From positions 1 through 14,562 of the forward strand of contig DDTM01000101.1 of assembly GCA_002344075.1 (NCBI GenBank): a stretch of DNA of 14,562 bases, given 5' to 3'. The DNA is from Bacteroidetes bacterium UBA2364 (GTDB taxonomy: Bacteria > Bacteroidota > Rhodothermia > Rhodothermales > UBA2364). Position 1 is the stretch's first letter. Each line of letters begins with the position of its first letter. Below, one piece after another: positions 1 to 7,669 of this stretch. Position numbers and translations under genes: made by a program. The notes under the pieces were generated by a model that was given only the letters and a program-made list of their open reading frames with translations, made no database searches and was not told where the DNA came from.

Positions 1-58
1 GATATACCGCTCCTCCGGAGCTATGTTTTCAGACATCCTAACCCCGTAGGGGTGACAT
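1..58. repeat. REP-like palindromic repeat pair
   Basis: Two short palindromic cores lie in opposite orientation: GATATACCGCTCCTCCGGAG at the left edge and CCCCGTAGGGGTGACATC at 41-58. Each has a hairpin core (CTCCGGAG or CCCCGTAGGGG) next to a GAT-type tag (GATATACC, and GACATC, the reverse complement of GATGTC). The same unit recurs twice at 1153-1196 inside a transposable element. The repeat ends a few bases before the FHA gene, so it forms that gene's leader. It resembles dispersed REP-type sequences; whether it is mobilised or regulatory is unknown. Confidence 0.6.
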
Positions 59-72
59 CATAATTGATAAAT

Positions 73-972
73 ATGCAAAACTCTGCCACACGTCCACAAG
101 TTGCTGCCATCGTTTCTGGGCTTGTCCGTTCGATGGAGGAAGGGCGCGAGCCTTATATAGAAAATCGGGTTTATGTTGTCCCCCATTGTTTTCGGGTATG
201 GTTGCACGATGACGCTTATGAAATGCTAGAAGTACATTTTCCCCGTTTGCGTACCATTGCCGAAAAAGAACTTAATGCACGCTTGCAAGTTTTGCGAGAA
301 AAAGGTATGGGTACTTGGTGGCAACGGCTTTGGTCATGGCTCCAGACCCAGTTCTTTCAAGTTCCTGCGACGGGCTTTGAAGTATCGGCTTTGGGCAAGT
401 GGGAAATAGGGTTTGTACGTGAGCTTGATGCAAGTTTGCCGCTCAACTATTTGGAAATTGAAGCAAGTTTTTCCAGTATCGGTAAGCCGCTCTTGGACTC
501 ACACCATGCTTTGGGTGGCGATAGAACCAAGCGCTACTCTTTTATGGTGCAAGGCGAAGAAGTCCTTGCCGCCGCGCCCATAAAAAGGCAAATTACGCCC
601 GCTTCTGTCCCGACAGCGCCCATAAAACAAACAGCACGGCTTTCTTGGGTAGATCCCGAAACGCATCAACCTCAATCCTATGTCATGACCACGCCTTATC
701 TGGCGCTGGGTCGGTACGGCGCGGCAGATGCGGAGTATGCTTACCAGCCTGTGCTACGGCTGATGAATGTGCCGATAGAGATTTCAAGGGTACACGGATA
801 CCTTCGTTTTGATGCTGAAAAGCAGGTTTTCCAATACCAAAATGTAGGCAAACACGAAACGATCATCCAGCCGCCCGCCGTTCAAACAGAAGGCGAAGGC
901 TGGCAAACGCTGGCCCCGCGCTGCAAACTTTGTTTGGGTGGGAAACTCTTTATTCAGTTTGAGCGGATCTAA
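73..972 (+). CDS. FHA-domain protein with FhaA-type N-terminal domain
   Basis: This is a predicted cytoplasmic signalling adaptor of 299 residues from the ATG at 73. A TTG three codons earlier is also in frame, but ATG is preferred. Residues about 8-80 (VYVVPHCFRVWLHDDAYEML, then a charged helix) resemble the DUF3662/FhaA N-terminal domain seen beside Ser/Thr-kinase FHA proteins of Actinobacteria. The middle, about 165-190, is a Pro/Ala-rich linker. The C-terminal part carries a recognisable FHA core: LGR at 212-214 and ISRVHG at 237-242, matching the GR and SxxH positions that read phosphothreonine peptides. It ends in a CxxC pair (284 and 287) within a short beta-rich tail. There is no signal peptide or membrane segment. 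The partner kinase would have to lie to the left of the window. The FHA call is fairly secure; the DUF3662 call rests on pattern similarity only. Confidence 0.7.
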   Translation: MQNSATRPQVAAIVSGLVRSMEEGREPYIENRVYVVPHCFRVWLHDDAYEMLEVHFPRLRTIAEKELNARLQVLREKGMGTWWQRLWSWLQTQFFQVPATGFEVSALGKWEIGFVRELDASLPLNYLEIEASFSSIGKPLLDSHHALGGDRTKRYSFMVQGEEVLAAAPIKRQITPASVPTAPIKQTARLSWVDPETHQPQSYVMTTPYLALGRYGAADAEYAYQPVLRLMNVPIEISRVHGYLRFDAEKQVFQYQNVGKHETIIQPPAVQTEGEGWQTLAPRCKLCLGGKLFIQFERI

Positions 973-1086
973 AGCACATTTTGTAGTATCGTTTTATAGA
1001 GGCACGTGATGTGCTCAGCTTGTCGAAGTATCAGCCTTCGTTGCAGAATACCTTGCAGCTTGCCGTCAGATATAGTGGTTTAGAAT

Positions 1087-1275
1087 GGGTGCATTTTAAA
1101 ATTTCCCAAGTACTCCGTGCATACCTCTTTCTATTCTTATGGCCTCGCGTATGATGCCGCTCCTCCGGATTCTATTATGATGTCGCTCCTGCGGAGTTTT
1201 TCTCAACAATAGTCAAAGATGTCATCTAATCTTAAGGCGTGTCGTATGTCTGATTGGCATTTTTGAAATGCACCC
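1087..1275. mobile_element. Non-autonomous (MITE-like) transposable element, copy 1
   Basis: The element is 189 bp with inverted ends: GGGTGCATTTTAAAATTTC on the left, and on the right the reverse complement of GGGTGCATTTCAAAAATGC (16 of 19 positions agree, the first 10 identical). It is flanked immediately by GTTTAGAAT (1078-1086) and GTTTGGAAT (1276-1284), an 8/9 direct repeat that fits a 9-bp target-site duplication. It holds no open reading frame of note and carries two REP-like palindromes. A diverged relative lies at 13872-14140. With no transposase inside, it must be moved by a transposase encoded elsewhere; the insertion-sequence family is not identified. Confidence 0.75.
1153..1196. 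repeat. Two direct copies of the REP-like palindrome
   Basis: GATGCCGCTCCTCCGGA (1153-1169) and GATGTCGCTCCTGCGGAG (1179-1196) repeat in the same orientation within the MITE-like element. They share the GATGYCGCTCCTNCGGA pattern with the unit at the start of the window. The corresponding part of the second element copy (around 13945-13980) lacks them, so they were probably inserted into, or amplified in, this copy. Confidence 0.65.
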
Positions 1276-1356
1276 GTTTGGAATCTATACAAGTCCGCTT
1301 CTTCTTCCATCAAAAAAGGCATTAATCATGTCGTTGGGACTAGGGTAGAAAAGGCT

Positions 1357-2322
1357 CTAAAGGTGGAAAAGTTGTAATTCCTCGGCTATACCAAAACCAG
1401 CCTGAATCACTTCTTTTCGTGCTTCGGCATCACGTAGCAAAGGGTTGGTATGATTAAAATGGATAAAAACCACTTTTTTACGTTCCTGAGCAGGTGCATT
1501 TTTTAAAAGCGCCATCGTTTCAACCACGAAGGGGTGTGGTACCTCGCTCATATCTCGGTTAGGTAATTCCCCGTTCCGGAAAAAGGTTCCATCTAATAGT
1601 GCTATTTGAACGGTCTTGAGTTCCGTAGATAAGGAGCGGTTCCATTTTTCCCATTTGTCTATATCCGGAATAAACAACAGTTTATGGTTTCCATGTTCAA
1701 TTCTGAAACCAACGGTCTCGCTATACTCATCTCGGTGCGGAACAAGGATAGGGAATACCTGTAAACCTTTGCGAAGGACGGTGGCCGTATCTTTTTTGAG
1801 GGGACTTAGTCGGATGTTTGCTAAGGCAATCAATTGTTGCCAAGGACCATTTTCGGAAAGAAAAGACCTCATTTTAGGCATTGCGAAAACAGGAATGTCT
1901 TTTGTACCCATCACTTCACGGCCCAAGTGCATTAATCCGGTGTAGTGCCCAATGTGTGCATGGGTCAAAAATATACCATCTGGCAACCAAGGTTCACTTT
2001 TGTGTAGCTGGGTACGAAGTCGCTGTAATTGTGTTGGAAAATCGGGTGTTGCATCAAACAAATAGGCTTTTCCAAAAGCAGGGTCCACCAATGCAAGGGA
2101 CGCAACCAATTTTCGATGGGTCTTTCCTTGCCAAAAGGGTTTACAGCATCTCTTTTCACAACCCGCTTGTGGATAACCGGCATCTTGGGCAATACCTAAG
2201 ACCATAACGTAGGGCTGAGGTGCGGGTAGGAAAGTGACACCCAATGAAAGAAGGAATCCGCCCACGATGCAAGCAAGGAGACCTGTTTTTCGGATTTTGG
2301 TATAGAGTGGGTAGGAAGTCAC
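1357..2322 (-). CDS. PqqB-like membrane-anchored metallo-beta-lactamase-fold hydrolase
   Basis: This is a 321-residue metallo-hydrolase of the PqqB-like branch. Residues about 13-32 form one hydrophobic segment (signal anchor), which places the catalytic domain outside the cytoplasmic membrane. Metal-site residues are visible: THAHIGHYTG (H121, H123, H126), H196 in VPHRDE, D220 in IPDID, and H288/H291 near the end. The usual HxHxDH aspartate is a glycine (G125), so di-zinc chemistry may be altered. Three cysteines (55, 59, 60) sit after the anchor. The GTG start overlaps the stop of the upstream YdeI-like gene as GTGA, so the two are translationally coupled. The next in-frame ATG would remove the membrane segment, which supports the GTG. 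No other pqq genes are visible, so a role in PQQ synthesis is not implied; the substrate is unknown. Confidence 0.8.
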   Translation of the reverse strand: MTSYPLYTKIRKTGLLACIVGGFLLSLGVTFLPAPQPYVMVLGIAQDAGYPQAGCEKRCCKPFWQGKTHRKLVASLALVDPAFGKAYLFDATPDFPTQLQRLRTQLHKSEPWLPDGIFLTHAHIGHYTGLMHLGREVMGTKDIPVFAMPKMRSFLSENGPWQQLIALANIRLSPLKKDTATVLRKGLQVFPILVPHRDEYSETVGFRIEHGNHKLLFIPDIDKWEKWNRSLSTELKTVQIALLDGTFFRNGELPNRDMSEVPHPFVVETMALLKNAPAQERKKVVFIHFNHTNPLLRDAEARKEVIQAGFGIAEELQLFHL

Positions 2323-2783
2323 TTTAATCGTTCACCAAGTTCAATTTTTTCAAGGGTTTTAATAATGCGATTTTGACGTGTAGAAGCCCGTTTTGCACTT
2401 TCGATCCAATCAATATATTCCTTTTTATGGCTGTAGGACAACGTGTTAAACCGGGCCAGTGCTTCAGGTTTTAGTTTAAGGGCAAGGTCCAGATCAGCCG
2501 GAATTGTCACCTCGCGCAGGCCCGAATCTGGCTCCAACGCTACTTGTACAAAATCGCCTTTTTCTTTGCCAATTTTTTCGCGTAAAGCCTGTTTAATGAC
2601 GAGGAAATGGGTTCCATCGCCTCTTGGCATGAGGGTTCCAGCAAATTCAACCTCGTCTATGGTGCCTCTAACTTTAAATTGAGACCGAACACCATATGTT
2701 TCTTCCACACTAAAGGGCATCACGATAAAGGTCCATGTTCCAGGATCTTCCGGTCGGATCAATTCTGCCGTGAATGTGTGCAT
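2319..2783 (-). CDS. DUF1905 / YdeI (OmpD-associated) family protein
   Basis: A small soluble protein of 154 residues with two parts. Residues about 8-90 form a DUF1905-type beta barrel (FKVRGTIDEVEFAGTLMPRG, then IKQALREKIGKEKGDFVQVALEPD). Residues about 95-150 are the YdeI 'bacteriocin-protection/OmpD-associated' helical tail (LKPEALARFNTLSYSHKKEY followed by IDWIESAKRASTRQNRI). Proteins of this layout are common in Bacteroidota and their biochemical role is not established. The gene overlaps the start of the downstream PqqB-like gene, implying a shared transcript. Its own upstream gap is 114 bp and shows no clear terminator. Family call is firm; function is unassigned. Confidence 0.85.
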   Translation of the reverse strand: MHTFTAELIRPEDPGTWTFIVMPFSVEETYGVRSQFKVRGTIDEVEFAGTLMPRGDGTHFLVIKQALREKIGKEKGDFVQVALEPDSGLREVTIPADLDLALKLKPEALARFNTLSYSHKKEYIDWIESAKRASTRQNRIIKTLEKIELGERLK

Positions 2784-2897
2784 GGCCGATGGGTTTGGTG
2801 TTTAGGGTTTCAGAAAATAACCATACAAAGTGCCTGTCGGAATGTTTTTAGGAATTTTGTTTTGACAGAATCCTGTGTAACACGTTAAGTCTGAGAC

Positions 2898-3584
2898 TTA
2901 GGTTGTAAGGGTTAGTGTTAAATAGGTTTGTGCAAAACGTTCTCCCAAGGTGCGTAGGGAGGGCGAATCAAAATGTACGCCGTCGCCCATATGGTTGAGG
3001 CCAACCGAAGAGACAAAGGAATAATTAGTTAGGTTTGCTTGTTGGTAATGTTGGTTAATGAGGTCAAAACGGCGGCAAGGGCGGAATTTGGCCAAAAAGT
3101 CGCCTAAGCCACCGGATATAAAAGGGAGATGAGCATCGCCCAGATCGTTCCGCAGATTGTGGACCATTTTCTCGAAAAGCAGCGCATGTTTTGCGGCGGT
3201 TTTCTGGGTTGCGGCATCTGCCTCTCCTTGTAACCACAATACACCACGGAGGGTGCCCAATGGCAAGGCTTGCTGGGTCTTTCGTAGGGCACGTTGGTAT
3301 AGGTCTGCCCCCGGAACCCACCGCTTGATAGCTGTCCCGGAAACGGCACAAGGAATTAGCCCAATACGGTCTGTAACCCAGTGATCTGCGAGCACTTTTG
3401 CAAAACTCATCCCCAAGCCAATGCCATTTCGGTTGTGGTCCTGATGGAGTGGTTCGGTGGCTTCAATAAAAGATCCGTTCCGAAGAACCTCAATGCGTGG
3501 ATCACGAATAGGTTTTACTTGTTCAAGCGGGCCAAATCCAGCCATATTGGATTGTCCGATGAGGAGAAAAAGGTGTCTTTTCAT
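2898..3584 (-). CDS. SASA-type (CE6-like) SGNH carbohydrate esterase
   Basis: A 228-residue esterase of the sialate O-acetylesterase/acetylxylan-esterase (SASA, CE6) type. Block I is LIGQSNMAGFG with the likely nucleophile S12. WLQGEADA (117-124) is the conserved family block, and GDGVHFDS holds the Asp/His pair (D201, H204). It probably removes acetyl groups from carbohydrates. There is no signal peptide, so it should be cytoplasmic unless a longer upstream start exists, which I do not see. The protein is short for the family, keeping the catalytic fold without extra carbohydrate-binding modules. It lies 98 bp downstream of tyrA on the same strand and may be cotranscribed, but the functions are unrelated. 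The substrate cannot be read from the sequence. Confidence 0.85.
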   Translation of the reverse strand: MKRHLFLLIGQSNMAGFGPLEQVKPIRDPRIEVLRNGSFIEATEPLHQDHNRNGIGLGMSFAKVLADHWVTDRIGLIPCAVSGTAIKRWVPGADLYQRALRKTQQALPLGTLRGVLWLQGEADAATQKTAAKHALLFEKMVHNLRNDLGDAHLPFISGGLGDFLAKFRPCRRFDLINQHYQQANLTNYSFVSSVGLNHMGDGVHFDSPSLRTLGERFAQTYLTLTLTT

Positions 3585-3682
3585 GAGGGGTAATGATTGG
3601 AGGTTGAAAATACGTCAATTCGGTTTGATAGAAGGATGAATAATGTACTACGGTCTCGATAAGGATGAAGAGGTTGTTTCGC

Positions 3683-4804
3683 TCAGAGGCGGTAAGCCAC
3701 ATATCCTGCAACCGTGAGGATGCTGACTGCTTGGTCGGCTTCGTTTCCATTGTCGAAGGCAAGCCGGAATGCGCCGCCCGTCCCTTCTCGTATCTTCAAT
3801 AATTCCATGTCTTTGATGTTCAGTCCGGCATCATAAATGGTCTTGGTTAGGTGATACAGAAAACCCGGCACATCTTGTGCAAAAACATATACATCCGAAA
3901 GAGGATGGAGAAAGCCTTTGGTGTTTTTAGGAATGGTATTTCGCACTTCTCTTGCTTGCTCAAAGGCTTGTTGTACCGAACTTAGCTCTCTGTTTTGCAA
4001 CGCATTGGTAAGTGTGGCAAGGCGTGATTGCATCTCCAATAAAACGGATTGGATTTCGGTGGCATTGGTATATAAAATTTCCCGCCACATAGGGAATGCC
4101 GAAGAAGCGATTCGGGTCATGTCGCGAAACCCCCCCGCTGCCAATTTTAAAAATGCTTCATCTTGTAGATTCTGATCGGCTGCTAGGTTCATCAATGTAA
4201 CGGCCAGTAATTGCGGTACATGGCTCACAGTAGCGGCAATATGGTCATGTCGCGTTGCATCCAGCACCAATATCCGTGCACCCGTTGCCGAAATCAGGGA
4301 AATTAGGTTAGAAAAAGTGGCCTCAAAAGCCGCTGCGGAGATTTTTTCGGGAGGGCAAAGGACATAGGTTGCATTTTCAAACAAAAACGCATCGGCGTGT
4401 TTCGGTCCGGTATGCTCCGAGCCAGCCATCGGATGTCCACCAATAAATAGATTCTCTGGCTTGAGTACTGTTTGTGCGTGTTGCATTACGGGTAACTTGA
4501 CCGAGCCTGCATCTGTGACAAGCGTACCCGGTGATAAAAAAGGCGCAATATCAGAAAGTACCTCCAGGATGCTGTGGATGGGAACGGCCAGGTACACCAA
4601 TTCTGTCTCTTTGACAGCCTCTGCCAAGGTTGATGCTGGAACATCAATAAGACCCAAGGAAAGGGCTTCTTGAACCACCGCTGGTGTATCGTAGCCAGTA
4701 ATGAGGAGCGGGTATGGATACCGTTCGCGCAATGCTTTTGCAAACGAAGCACCTATCATACCGGTACCGATAATGCTAATTCGGGAAAAAAAAGACTCTG
4801 CCAT
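3683..4804 (-). CDS. tyrA: Prephenate dehydrogenase with C-terminal ACT domain
   Basis: TyrA converts prephenate to 4-hydroxyphenylpyruvate with NAD(P)+ in tyrosine biosynthesis. The 373 residues are full length. The Rossmann start is ISIIGTGMIGASF (G13, G15, G18). The substrate-site block GGHPMAGSEHTG is at 122-133, SHVPQ at 194-198, and the helical dimer domain carries GGFRDMTRIA at 224-233. Residues about 304-373 (YVFAQDVPGFLYHLTKTIYD, then AGLNIKDMELLKIREG) form an ACT domain, which in this family usually mediates feedback control by tyrosine; that is inference here. The gene follows the FkbM methyltransferase by 68 bp. No other aromatic-pathway gene is adjacent and there is no chorismate mutase fusion. 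Confidence 0.93.
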   Translation of the reverse strand: MAESFFSRISIIGTGMIGASFAKALRERYPYPLLITGYDTPAVVQEALSLGLIDVPASTLAEAVKETELVYLAVPIHSILEVLSDIAPFLSPGTLVTDAGSVKLPVMQHAQTVLKPENLFIGGHPMAGSEHTGPKHADAFLFENATYVLCPPEKISAAAFEATFSNLISLISATGARILVLDATRHDHIAATVSHVPQLLAVTLMNLAADQNLQDEAFLKLAAGGFRDMTRIASSAFPMWREILYTNATEIQSVLLEMQSRLATLTNALQNRELSSVQQAFEQAREVRNTIPKNTKGFLHPLSDVYVFAQDVPGFLYHLTKTIYDAGLNIKDMELLKIREGTGGAFRLAFDNGNEADQAVSILTVAGYVAYRL

Positions 4805-4872
4805 CTATGATGTTGAAGGTTCTTGTATGGATTTGTGAAGAAAGGTCTATGAGCGGTGGAAATAAAAGCGCA

Positions 4873-5643
4873 TCACCCCCACGTTTTGGTGCGTCTTAAA
4901 AACCCATCCGTACGCGCAAACGCTATATCCACTTGTCCTAATGCGCCATCACTGGGGCGTCGTAGAAATTCAGTAATATCATATATTTCATATCCTTTTT
5001 CGTGCATAAAAGAAATTATATCATGGGTTATAGGTTGATTTTTTCCCAAAAAACGAAACAGGGAGGTCTCAAGGATGAATAGTTCTGTTTTTCCAAAAAT
5101 AGATTCAGCGCCTTTAAGGGCTTCTACTTCAAAGCCTTGAATGTCCATCTTCACCAGATCGGGGACAAAGTGTGGGCGTTCCGAGAGCAGCCCATCTATG
5201 GTAACAATGGGGGAAATCCGTTGTTCACGGTGTCCCGTCTGAATGTCTCCGGGTTTTGGAACGAAAGAAGAACCATTTAGATCTTTCCAGATGGTTTGGA
5301 TCATTTCTCCTTTCGTGGCCCCTGCTCCGGCCTGAATCCATTCCACGTGGCCCAGCCGCGAAGTCACTTTTTGCAAAAAACCCCGCATCTCGTCTTGGGG
5401 TTCAATCATAATCACGGCCACTTCTGGGAAAATATGTTTGGCCATTTCTGTCCATTCACCTCGGTTGGCCCCTACATCCAAGATGCCCTGGGGTACAAAC
5501 CCCCGACGGGCAATGTCTTCGAGAAAAAAGCGGATATTGCCAATCGGTCGGCGATCTGTACCGACCTCGTCTATCTGCCCAGGTTGTACCTTTCTGATTT
5601 CTATTCCTATATAATGAAGTACTTTTTTCACTATGTGTTTCAT
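4873..5643 (-). CDS. FkbM-family SAM-dependent methyltransferase
   Basis: A 256-residue methyltransferase. Motif I is ILDVGANRGEWTE (about 54-66), the acidic end of strand 2 is E81 in IMIEPQ, and the family signature KMDIQGFEVEALKGA lies at 165-179. FkbM enzymes O-methylate sugars, polyketides or other glycan-type acceptors; the substrate is not visible here and no glycosyltransferase cluster adjoins it. The first 40 residues are a basic, helical leader without a signal peptide. It reads into tyrA 68 bp downstream. The upstream gap to the spmB terminator holds no other gene, so its promoter should lie within about 5644-5810. Confidence 0.88.
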   Translation of the reverse strand: MKHIVKKVLHYIGIEIRKVQPGQIDEVGTDRRPIGNIRFFLEDIARRGFVPQGILDVGANRGEWTEMAKHIFPEVAVIMIEPQDEMRGFLQKVTSRLGHVEWIQAGAGATKGEMIQTIWKDLNGSSFVPKPGDIQTGHREQRISPIVTIDGLLSERPHFVPDLVKMDIQGFEVEALKGAESIFGKTELFILETSLFRFLGKNQPITHDIISFMHEKGYEIYDITEFLRRPSDGALGQVDIAFARTDGFLRRTKTWG

Positions 5644-5817
5644 ATACAGCAGCGGGTTAACGACAAAATAAGGTGTATAAGATGGTAACCTGTTTGGAGG
5701 GTCTATATGTATCGGAAAGATACAACGATGTGTCGTAAAGTAGTTTAGGTGATTTACTTGGTTCGGGGTTTAAATCGCCGATTTACCTGAAAACTGAAAA
5801 ACCCGACATTATGAAAA
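5644..5817. other. Intergenic region upstream of the FkbM gene
   Basis: This stretch separates the FkbM start from the spmB-like terminator. It is AT-rich and contains a small palindrome (AATCGCCGATT at 5772-5782). I see no gene. The FkbM promoter presumably lies here, but I could not pick convincing promoter boxes. Confidence 0.35.
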
Positions 5818-5850
5818 AGGCTTTGGCGGGTAAATTACCTTCCAAAGCCT
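5818..5850 (-). terminator. Rho-independent terminator after spmB-like gene
   Basis: Read on the minus strand, AGGCTTTGG and CCAAAGCCT form a perfect 9-bp stem around a 15-nt loop, followed by a short U run. It begins 24 bp past the spmB-like stop and closes the spmA-spmB transcript. Confidence 0.85.
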
Positions 5851-5874
5851 CTTAGGGAGATAGCGTTTAACGCC

Positions 5875-6408
5875 TTACCCAAAGAACCAACGCACAATGA
5901 TGATGGCCGCAATCATTCCGGCGAGATCGGCGATGAGTCCAGCAGGTATGGCATGACGTGTTTTTTTGATGCTAACGGCACCAAAGTAAACCGCGATCAC
6001 ATAAAACGTGGTCTCGGTTGCGCCAAACATCGTAGCGGCCATTTTAACGAAAATAGAGTCTGCACCGTATTCTTTGATCATATCCGCAAGAACTGCTGTG
6101 GATCCAGAGCCAGAAAGGGGGCGAATGATGGCCATCGGCAATACTTCTACCGGAAATCCGATTGCGCCGAGAATAGGTCGTAGGCCCTCGGTAAGGGCTT
6201 CCATTGCACCAGAGGCCCGAAACATTCCAATGGCAAACAAAATGGCTACCAGATAAGGAATGATGGTTACGGCGATGTTAAAGCCTTCTTTTGCACCCGT
6301 TACAAATTCCTCATACACCGGAACTTTTTTAAATAGACCATAAAGTGGGATCCCAACAATTAAGGTGGGAAGAACAAATAAGGCGATTAAGTCTAATGCG
6401 TCTCGCAT
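5875..6408 (-). CDS. spmB: SpmB-like membrane protein (nucleoside-recognition/Gate domain)
   Basis: A 177-residue integral membrane protein resembling spore maturation protein B, with the nucleoside-recognition (Gate) fold. Hydrophobic segments run at about 5-25, 45-63, 78-95, 135-148 and 155-175. Two conserved blocks stand out: RPLSGSGSTAVL (96-107), typical of this family, and MFGATETTFYVIAVYFG (127-143). It follows the spmA-like gene by 39 bp and ends at a strong terminator, so the pair forms a two-gene operon. In Bacillus SpmA and SpmB act in spore core dehydration. No sporulation gene is seen here, and homologues are common in non-sporulating Bacteroidota, where they may act as a two-subunit transporter of unknown substrate. 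Confidence 0.88.
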   Translation of the reverse strand: MRDALDLIALFVLPTLIVGIPLYGLFKKVPVYEEFVTGAKEGFNIAVTIIPYLVAILFAIGMFRASGAMEALTEGLRPILGAIGFPVEVLPMAIIRPLSGSGSTAVLADMIKEYGADSIFVKMAATMFGATETTFYVIAVYFGAVSIKKTRHAIPAGLIADLAGMIAAIIIVRWFFG

Positions 6409-6447
6409 GGTAAATCAGGTTAATTGGGTTGGCATGAAACGGGTCGT

Positions 6448-7431
6448 TTAGGTTGTGAGTGGTTCTGAACGAACACCCGGATCGGTTTTACGGTGTTTGG
6501 GCATTTTGCTAAGCGCTTTTGCGGCGAATATGCCAAACAGTGTTGAAAAGAAAGTGGCAAATAGGATCGTAAAGAACAATTCATTAACCGCCAAACCCAT
6601 CAGGGCCACCAATGTGGCAGGCGGAACCACTTGTACGCTCGAGGTGTTGAGGGCCAAAAACATCACCATGTCGTTGGTTGCGGTATCCTCCGAAGGGTTG
6701 AGTTTCTGAAGCTCGTGCATGGCCTTAATACCCATTGGTGTGGCAGCATTTCCCAGCCCCAGCATATTGGCGGCCATGTTCAGGATAATCATACCCATTG
6801 CTGGGTGGTCTTTGGGAACGCCAGGGAAAAGAGGTCGGAATATTGGTCCTACCAATTTAACCAAGCCCTCGATTAGCCCAACCTTTCCAGCAATTTGCAT
6901 TAAGCCTAACCAAAGGGCCATTACCCCAATCAGACTAAGGGCCAAGGTGACAGCCGTATCCGCAAATTCCAAAGCAGCGGCTGTTATGGCTTGGAGTTTT
7001 ACAAAACGAACTGGTTGAAAACGAACCGAACTGTACGCCATAGAGTCGCCCTTTAAATCAAGTTTGCCTGCAAATGCCAAAAGGTCTTTTCCTTTTTTAT
7101 TTGTCGTCTTTTGGATGGTAGCGAGCGGTTCGGGCAACGTGGTGCCTTCTCCAAAACTAAGTTCCTGGCCATTGGGTGTCGTCCGCAGTCTACCTTCATA
7201 GTGTAGGGCTTCTTTTTGCGTTACGCCATAAAAACGGCTATAGGTGGAAGCCTGTACGGATATTTGCACAGGCTGATGGGTCTCTTTCTTCTGAAAACCA
7301 TCTGGAAAAGAAAGGGTGACGGGCAAGGCTTGCCCATTTCGGTAGCGGTCTTGCTGGAGGTCAGAGAAATCTTTTCCCAAAGCAAAAAGCAGGCTCAAAA
7401 TAATAAGACCCGCCCAGATGTAGTTCATCAT
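6448..7431 (-). CDS. spmA: SpmA-like membrane protein with extended N-terminal soluble insert
   Basis: A 327-residue partner of SpmB. After a first hydrophobic segment (about 4-19) comes a hydrophilic stretch of about 120 residues (21-140), longer than in Bacillus SpmA, which is close to 200 residues in total. The membrane core follows, with segments near 160-182, 211-230, 255-280 and 283-305. The hallmark NMLGLGNAATPMGIKAM lies at 222-238, followed by LNTSSVQVVPPATLVAL at 261-277. The start is a double ATG at the right edge. It is the first gene of the spmA-spmB operon and is divergent from the pyruvate dehydrogenase operon. The extra domain probably lies on one face of the membrane; its role is unknown. 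In other Bacteroidota the two proteins are sometimes fused. Confidence 0.87.
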   Translation of the reverse strand: MMNYIWAGLIILSLLFALGKDFSDLQQDRYRNGQALPVTLSFPDGFQKKETHQPVQISVQASTYSRFYGVTQKEALHYEGRLRTTPNGQELSFGEGTTLPEPLATIQKTTNKKGKDLLAFAGKLDLKGDSMAYSSVRFQPVRFVKLQAITAAALEFADTAVTLALSLIGVMALWLGLMQIAGKVGLIEGLVKLVGPIFRPLFPGVPKDHPAMGMIILNMAANMLGLGNAATPMGIKAMHELQKLNPSEDTATNDMVMFLALNTSSVQVVPPATLVALMGLAVNELFFTILFATFFSTLFGIFAAKALSKMPKHRKTDPGVRSEPLTT

Positions 7432-7669
7432 AGACTTAAACGGATTAATCCGAGGTTGTTTAATCGAATCAAGTTACGCCATCTTGTTCAAAAGCGGAAC
7501 CCATACAACAAAAAAAACTGAAAGATCTGTGAATCCACCAATTGGAAGCGATTCCGTCCTGCCTCTAAGACGTTCAAAGGTCGGTTTTTTTAAGCAGTAG
7601 GTTTCGATGAATGGGGTATCTGGTGTATATTGTCCTGATTTAGACCATTTACAATTAAAACCCGGATTC
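7432..7669. promoter_or_regulatory. Divergent intergenic region between spmA and pdhA
   Basis: This 238-bp gap separates oppositely oriented operons, so it must hold promoters for both. It contains an A run (7508-7515) and a T run (7585-7591). I could not place convincing promoter boxes by eye. An in-frame ATG at 7607 would extend pdhA by 21 residues (reading MNGVSGVYCPDLD), but these do not resemble an E1-alpha start. Confidence 0.5.

Noticed and set aside
1357..2322. A PQQ biosynthesis locus
   Set aside because: Only a PqqB-like fold is present; no pqqA, pqqC, pqqD or pqqE neighbours, and the protein has a membrane anchor.
5772..5808. A terminator from GGGGTTT pairing with AAAACCC upstream of fkbM
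   Set aside because: The pairing is imperfect, the loop is long, and no T run follows on either strand.
7607..7669. An upstream ATG extending pdhA by 21 residues
   Set aside because: The added residues do not resemble any E1-alpha N-terminus; the ATG at 7670 (MAKKNQETG) gives normal length.
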